Assembly (NCBI GenBank): GCA_002261195.1
Contig: MVBO01000003.1
Location: forward strand, 1-63,031
Direction of reading: 5' to 3'
Source: Bifiguratus adelaidae
Lineage: Eukaryota; Mucoromycota; Endogonomycetes; Endogonales
DNA length: 63,031 nt
The notes under the pieces were generated by a model. That model did not search any database. It saw only the letters and a program-made list of their open reading frames with translations, and was not told the origin of the DNA. Positions 58,991-63,031 of the stretch are shown here, in pieces (within the stretch, counting starts at the first letter, position 1; every line of letters starts with the position of its first letter). Made by a program: the position numbers and the translations under genes.

Positions 58991-60440
58991 AGGGAGACAC
59001 TCCTTATCAGCATCAGAGTGCGCATATAGGTATGAAGGTCATCTCGGAATGAGTCGGTACCGACAGCGAAAACGCAAGTGAAGCGCTTATGCTATGTGGA
59101 ACAAGAGGATTGAGTGCTCAATACGTACAAAAGCTGATGGTCAACCAACCTAATGTGCTTGAAAAATTGGCTTGCTCATGCGAACGCAACTTGTGGTGAT
59201 TCCGAGCGGGTCGCCCAGAAAGCCTACGACGTAACGAACAGTGTTTCTGATAGTCTAATATGTATACTTGTCCCAGTAAGTCCTGCAAAAGTGGAATATA
59301 TGCAAAAGTTCTGAGGCAGGCGTTATTCGAGCTCAAGTCAATAAAGTATAAAACAACAAGCTCCCCATGAGTAGAACAGCTTTCAATGAGACGTAAAAAG
59401 GTAATCACCGACATGAAGACGGTTCTTGTCGCGAGCGGTTGCCACGTCCACGGGAGTGATGGTACACCATTGCGAATCCCGGAAGGTCATCCCCGAATGA
59501 GCAGGTGCAAAGTTACAGTTCTGAGAATTTTATGTATAACATAACTACAGAACGCAAAGAGGAGTCTACTGATATGTCTGATATGTGGCAAAGGTGTCTA
59601 TATGCTGAGAGCGAGGCGTGCTTGAGGTTCCCCGAGCCGTGGGAAAGTAAATTGCCTTTTACTTGGCGGTATGGCGACTCCTCTCTGTGTATTGTTTTAC
59701 AGCAACGCTTACAGTGATGGTTACATCGCAAACAGTCTGTGAGAAACCAGTTATTCTTGCCATAGGTCGAGATCACCGAGATCTCTCAGTATAGTGCATG
59801 TATGAAAGCCAGCAATAACAGTTCATTTCATTATACAAGTCCGTCTTCACACAGGCTACTTATCCTACTCTCTGAGGGTTCAAATACAGTATTAAGCCTG
59901 GAATTGGGTGCTACAGTTGGAACTTCTTATGACGTGCATGTCGCGGAATGAGCCAGCTTCGTAACCCATTGGAAATGGCCAACTTGAGTAGCAAAAGTGT
60001 CATACGGCTTCGACGGCGCAGCCGACATCAACCATCTAGTCTTTACTGGAGATAATATGATGTGCCGAAATGCGACGGCTATGCGCCATGGAGTGTTTTC
60101 TGCTTGAGAAATAAAACAAGTCTTCCTGACCTTTATTTTTTTGTCTTTGAAGTACACCATACAAACTGCATCTGGTATTTATACTCCAGCAATCGTGACA
60201 CAGTTCCTCCACTCTGCGCGTGCGAGAACTCGTCATGCAACCGCAATGGTCTCCCATAGTGCTCATACCACACCTTTTTGCGTATGTTTCCGCACTACGA
60301 GCTCTTATGAACACGTCTGCCCATCTCTACAGTCTCTGATCCTCATGAAAGCTTACTGAGGCCCCCGAGTTCCCTCATCCTGCGAATGACTGGTCGTCAT
60401 TCCGGCATGGTCATGCTCGGGTAACCTGAACTAGTTCAAT
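58991..60440. other. 1.4-kb gap after the copia fragment
   Basis: Short frames on both strands, many stops. Nothing could be tied to copia reverse transcriptase or any other family. A breakpoint probably lies between 59.0 and 60.4 kb. Confidence 0.3.
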
Positions 60441-61018
60441 TTGGAATAGCAGATCAATCACCGTATGGAAGAACAAGTACGATGCCTCAGCCAAATTGTA
60501 TTCACAACTTCGACAAGAGCATCTCGATCTTCTCAACAAGTACCAAAAGATGCAACAAGATATGCGGGTAAGTGTCTTGTTTCGTCTTTGAGTTGGCGTC
60601 ACGCTAAGTGTTTGCTCTATAGGCCAAGAATATGGAGCTGGCAGATATGATCAGAGAACGTGATCGCGCAAAGAACGATCTTGCTCGCTTGCAAGGCGTA
60701 AGTATTGTCAACAAAGCGAAATTTAATACTAAGCGTTATCTCTTATAGTCTCCCAATGACGAGATTGCCCGACTTCGAAAGGACCTTACAGACTCGAATA
60801 ACCGCGTTGAGGAGCTTGGAAAGAACAAGGGTGCTGAAGTTGCATCACTGCTTGGTCGTTTCAACCGTGAGAAAGCCGAGTTGGAGCGTGCTGCAAAAGT
60901 ATGTCTCACTTGCTATGTGGCGATTGGATATTCACACTTTGGGTATTACAGGATAGGCAAACGGCAAATTGATGAACTTTTGGCCGAGCTGGATCGGGCA
61001 ATCTCGTCATTGTGAGAC
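60441..61018 (+). pseudogene. Internal coiled-coil fragment of Sla2/End4 (HIP1R family)
   Basis: Three exon-like pieces keep the Sla2 central coiled coil: KYDASAKLYSQLRQEHLDLL, AKNMELADMIRERDRAKNDL and SPNDEIARLRKDL...VASLLGRFNREKAELERAAK, separated by introns with GT-AG ends at about 60.57-60.62, 60.70-60.75 and 60.90-60.95 kb. A last piece IDELLAELDRA is out of frame with the exon before it, then a stop. The ANTH domain and the C-terminal THATCH (talin-like) domain are missing, so this is a partial copy; a full SLA2 gene should exist elsewhere. Intact Sla2 links clathrin coats to actin at endocytic sites. The fragment ends about 27 bp before the telomere-like array. Confidence 0.75.
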
Positions 61019-61044
61019 TATAAGAGGTAACGCTTAGTATTAAA

Positions 61045-61080
61045 TTAGAATTAGAATTAGAGTTAGAGTTAGGGTTAGGG
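61045..61080 (+). repeat. Interstitial telomere-like array, six TTAGNN units
   Basis: Six contiguous hexamers: TTAGAA twice, TTAGAG twice, TTAGGG twice, so the array grades from degenerate to canonical towards the gypsy relic. TTAGGG is the common fungal telomere repeat. The array lies exactly between the Sla2 fragment and the integrase relic. Confidence 0.85.
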
Positions 61081-61084
61081 TCCC

Positions 61085-61960
61085 TTTTTGCGATTGATTT
61101 TACAATCTCTTTGTCTTTTTCTGCTTTGACGCATTCTTCTATGGCAGGATAGACCACCACATCCATGTAGTGCAGCGTCGCTATGTCATCATTATATGTA
61201 TCCCGTTTGTTCTCTATTTTGGAGCTGGGAATAGAGACGTTTCGGTAGTCTTCAAATTTGTTGAAAGATCTTGCACACATTAACGCAAATGGCGTGCTCT
61301 GAGTGAGCTTGCGCACTTTGCTACTTATTGCTAGTTGCACCCCGAGTACGTAATAGCACCAGTCAATGGTATCAGAATGAGTCATCTTGCGCACCACAGT
61401 CATGGCATTTTGTACATATCGTTTCGCTATAGCGTTTGCTCTTGCATGGCATGTGCTGACAGTTCTATATCCAATGCCAGACGTTTCTGTTATAAGCTTA
61501 ATTATACTATTCGCAAAAATTCCGTGCCATTATCGGATGGTATGATCTTTGGTATACCAAAGTCACAGAAAATAGTTTTCGGTTGATTTGCTATTGTTAA
61601 TGAAGATTTGTCGCTTATTGCTCTTGTTATGCAAACCGTGTGCTAACGTCTACAACGACCAGCAGATAATGATTGCCGGTGTGAAGTCCTGCCAGATCTA
61701 TAGCTATAGGATTGCATGAGCAGTCTGCCTGTGTGGATTTTAGCGGATGGAAACTTTTCCGCACAATATTACATTTTTGACGTGTTGGACTTTACTATCT
61801 CAACGGCTTCTCTTTTATACTTCTCCAGTGCATACCTTTTCCTTTTACATTATTGATTATTGCATCTGCTCCGAAATGACGAAAGAGGTGCGCTTGTTCT
61901 ATGATAGACTTGCATTCTTCCTATTGTGGTGTCATGAAGACATCATTGTAATAGTGGTCG
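61085..61960 (-). mobile_element. Ty3/gypsy integrase relic
   Basis: On the minus strand, reading down from about 61.93 kb, there is a zinc-binding-type block (ECKSIIEQAHLFRHFGADAI, then KGKGMHWRSIKEKPL), the start of the catalytic core (NPIAIDLAGLHTGNHYLLVV) near 61.69 kb, and the late core YYVLGVQLAISSKVRKLTQS with PFALMCARSFNKFEDY near 61.3 kb. Several stops and frame changes lie between them. The order matches the integrase of gypsy elements. No reverse transcriptase or LTR was identified nearby, so only the 3' part of pol survives. Confidence 0.8.
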
Positions 61961-62324
61961 TCGAGTATTTGGCTTACGGTTGCAATATACTCTTCAGTGT
62001 CATTGGGTATTGCTGGTGTATCATCCCTGTTCTAATATTCTCACTTCGTATTCCTCACAAATCACCAGACAACAGCTCCCGTATATTGTCATATAATATT
62101 GTATTTATATGCAGGGCGTTCTACGGACACAGCTCTTTGTGGCAATTCCGCGCATTATAATATCGCACGGCGCAAACAACACTAGAGTAATACAAGAAGG
62201 ACGTTTTTCCTCAAGACAGGTGTTGATCAGACTAGAGTATTCTTGTCATTACACTAGTGTAATTATACTGTTCGGGGATAGCATGCACCCGTTCCAATCA
62301 ACTAGAAGCTAAATTATACGTAAG

Positions 62325-62382
62325 ACAACTGAAACAACTGAGAAAACTAAAACAACCAAGACGACGGAGACGACGGAGACAC
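62325..62382 (+). repeat. Degenerate ACAACT/GACGGA-type simple repeat (Thr/Glu/Lys-coding)
   Basis: About 58 bp of imperfect 6- to 12-bp units around ACAACTGA and ACGACGGAG. It would code for a Thr-rich low-complexity stretch in one frame, but no surrounding gene is open. Confidence 0.5.
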
Positions 62383-62861
62383 CTAAGTCAGCTGTTCCAA
62401 GTCCGAGGAAAACTCAGATATCACCACTGCCATGTGGTGTGATGCAACGTTCTACTCTCGGTTGCACATGACGAATTTATAGCGATTACCTGGGGAACAA
62501 CGTCCAAGGGGGCTCAAATCACGCGCTCGGAACATCTAGACATGACTCTCTTTGTAAACCAAAAATCTCATCCATCATTGCACGAGGGGTTATGAATCTA
62601 GGAGAATACTGTGTAGAGACGATCATTTAGATTATTGTGTAAGCAAATCGCTCAACTTTTGGCTCAGCCAGAGATGGATAGCGTGCTGACATTAGGTGAA
62701 CGACACAGGGTCTGTCCCAAAAAGGAAAATATCAATCGAGACTTGCTCGCGTGAAAGTTGCACCAATTGCAAAGGTCATAAGCGATAATCTCTTTCTCCA
62801 TCAAACAGGATGCAAACTTTTCTATTTTTCATGCTTTACGCTATACACATATTCTAGGACC

Positions 62862-63031
62862 CTATTGATCGGCAACTTGTACGACAGCTTTTCCAAAGTT
62901 CTTGCCCTCAAACAATCCAATCAATGCATCAGGGAGACCTTCGATACCCTTTGTCACGTCCTCCTTGTAGATCACCTTTCCATCCTTGATCATCTGTGTC
63001 ACGCGCTTGACGAATTCAGAGCCCATCTCTT
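62862..63031 (-). CDS. MDR-family NAD(P)H oxidoreductase (3' end, runs off the right edge)
   Basis: The minus strand is open from the window edge to TAG at 62862 and encodes the last 55 residues of a medium-chain reductase. It has FVKRVTQMIKDGKVIYKEDV, TKGIEGLPDALIGLFEGKN and FGKAVVQVADQ, the C-terminus of the 2-alkenal reductase/leukotriene B4 12-hydroxydehydrogenase group. Those enzymes use NADPH to reduce alkenals or alkenones and lack catalytic zinc. Only the tail is in view. A 72-bp remnant with the same ending lies at 51393-51464, about 11.4 kb away. Confidence 0.8.
   Translation of the reverse strand, partial: EMGSEFVKRVTQMIKDGKVIYKEDVTKGIEGLPDALIGLFEGKNFGKAVVQVADQ

Noticed and set aside
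58991-60440. Remaining pol domains of the copia element
   Set aside because: I looked for integrase and reverse-transcriptase motifs in all frames and found none that I could support.

Overview
The window is nuclear DNA from a fungus. Genes carry short spliceosomal introns (mostly 45-80 bp, GTAAGT-type donors), and products include fungal riboflavin synthase, Cox4, Atg2, Elg1, fibrillarin and a fungal-type tetraspanin. Retroelement pieces and TTAGGG-type repeats are also present. The mix of LYR and HIG1 assembly factors, a large TRP-like channel, an At4g15545-like coiled-coil protein and a Crinkler-type relic suggests an early-diverging lineage, possibly Mucoromycota. That placement is an inference, not a proof.

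Region 1, about 1-34.6 kb, is a compact array of housekeeping genes. In order: ATG2 (5' part), an unknown 179-aa protein, calmodulin, COX4, a type II membrane glycosyltransferase, AIP1, a tetraspanin, a short-chain dehydrogenase, a GDSL esterase, riboflavin synthase, an SDHAF1/Sdh6-like LYR protein, an Rcf1-like HIG1 protein, a long-chain acyl-CoA synthetase, an F-box/LRR protein, fibrillarin, a calmodulin-like protein, a C2H2 nuclear protein, a roughly 2,000-aa protein of uncertain function, and Elg1/ATAD5. Spacing is tight: the glycosyltransferase and AIP1 stop codons lie one base apart. Three products (Cox4, Sdh6-like, Rcf1-like) serve respiration, but nothing shows they are co-regulated. 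COX4 and the acyl-CoA synthetase share a telobox-like promoter motif.

Region 2, about 34.6-52 kb, is sparse and decayed. It holds broken copies of an amidohydrolase/decarboxylase, a Crinkler-type P-loop gene, an arylsulfotransferase and a conserved fungal UPF0643-like gene, with one intact secreted esterase between them. It also has a propeller plus TRP-like channel gene with an apparent frameshift, an unrecognised ORF cluster (49-50.6 kb), a 72-bp remnant of an MDR oxidoreductase, and an At4g15545-like gene.

Region 3, about 53-57.4 kb, holds an intact sugar-transporter-type MFS gene and a cytochrome P450, tail to tail. Both look like filamentous-fungal metabolic genes and sit between decayed DNA and a retroelement.

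Region 4, about 57.4-63 kb, has a truncated Ty1/copia element, a Sla2/End4 coiled-coil fragment, a degenerate telomere-like array, a Ty3/gypsy integrase relic, and the 3' end of an MDR oxidoreductase leaving the window. It reads as a patchwork of breakpoints, perhaps once subtelomeric.

I found no clearly new defence or biosynthetic system. The best candidates for something undescribed are the 49-50.6 kb ORFs and the chromosomal patchwork at 60.4-62 kb. Exon boundaries were set by eye from splice motifs and family conservation.
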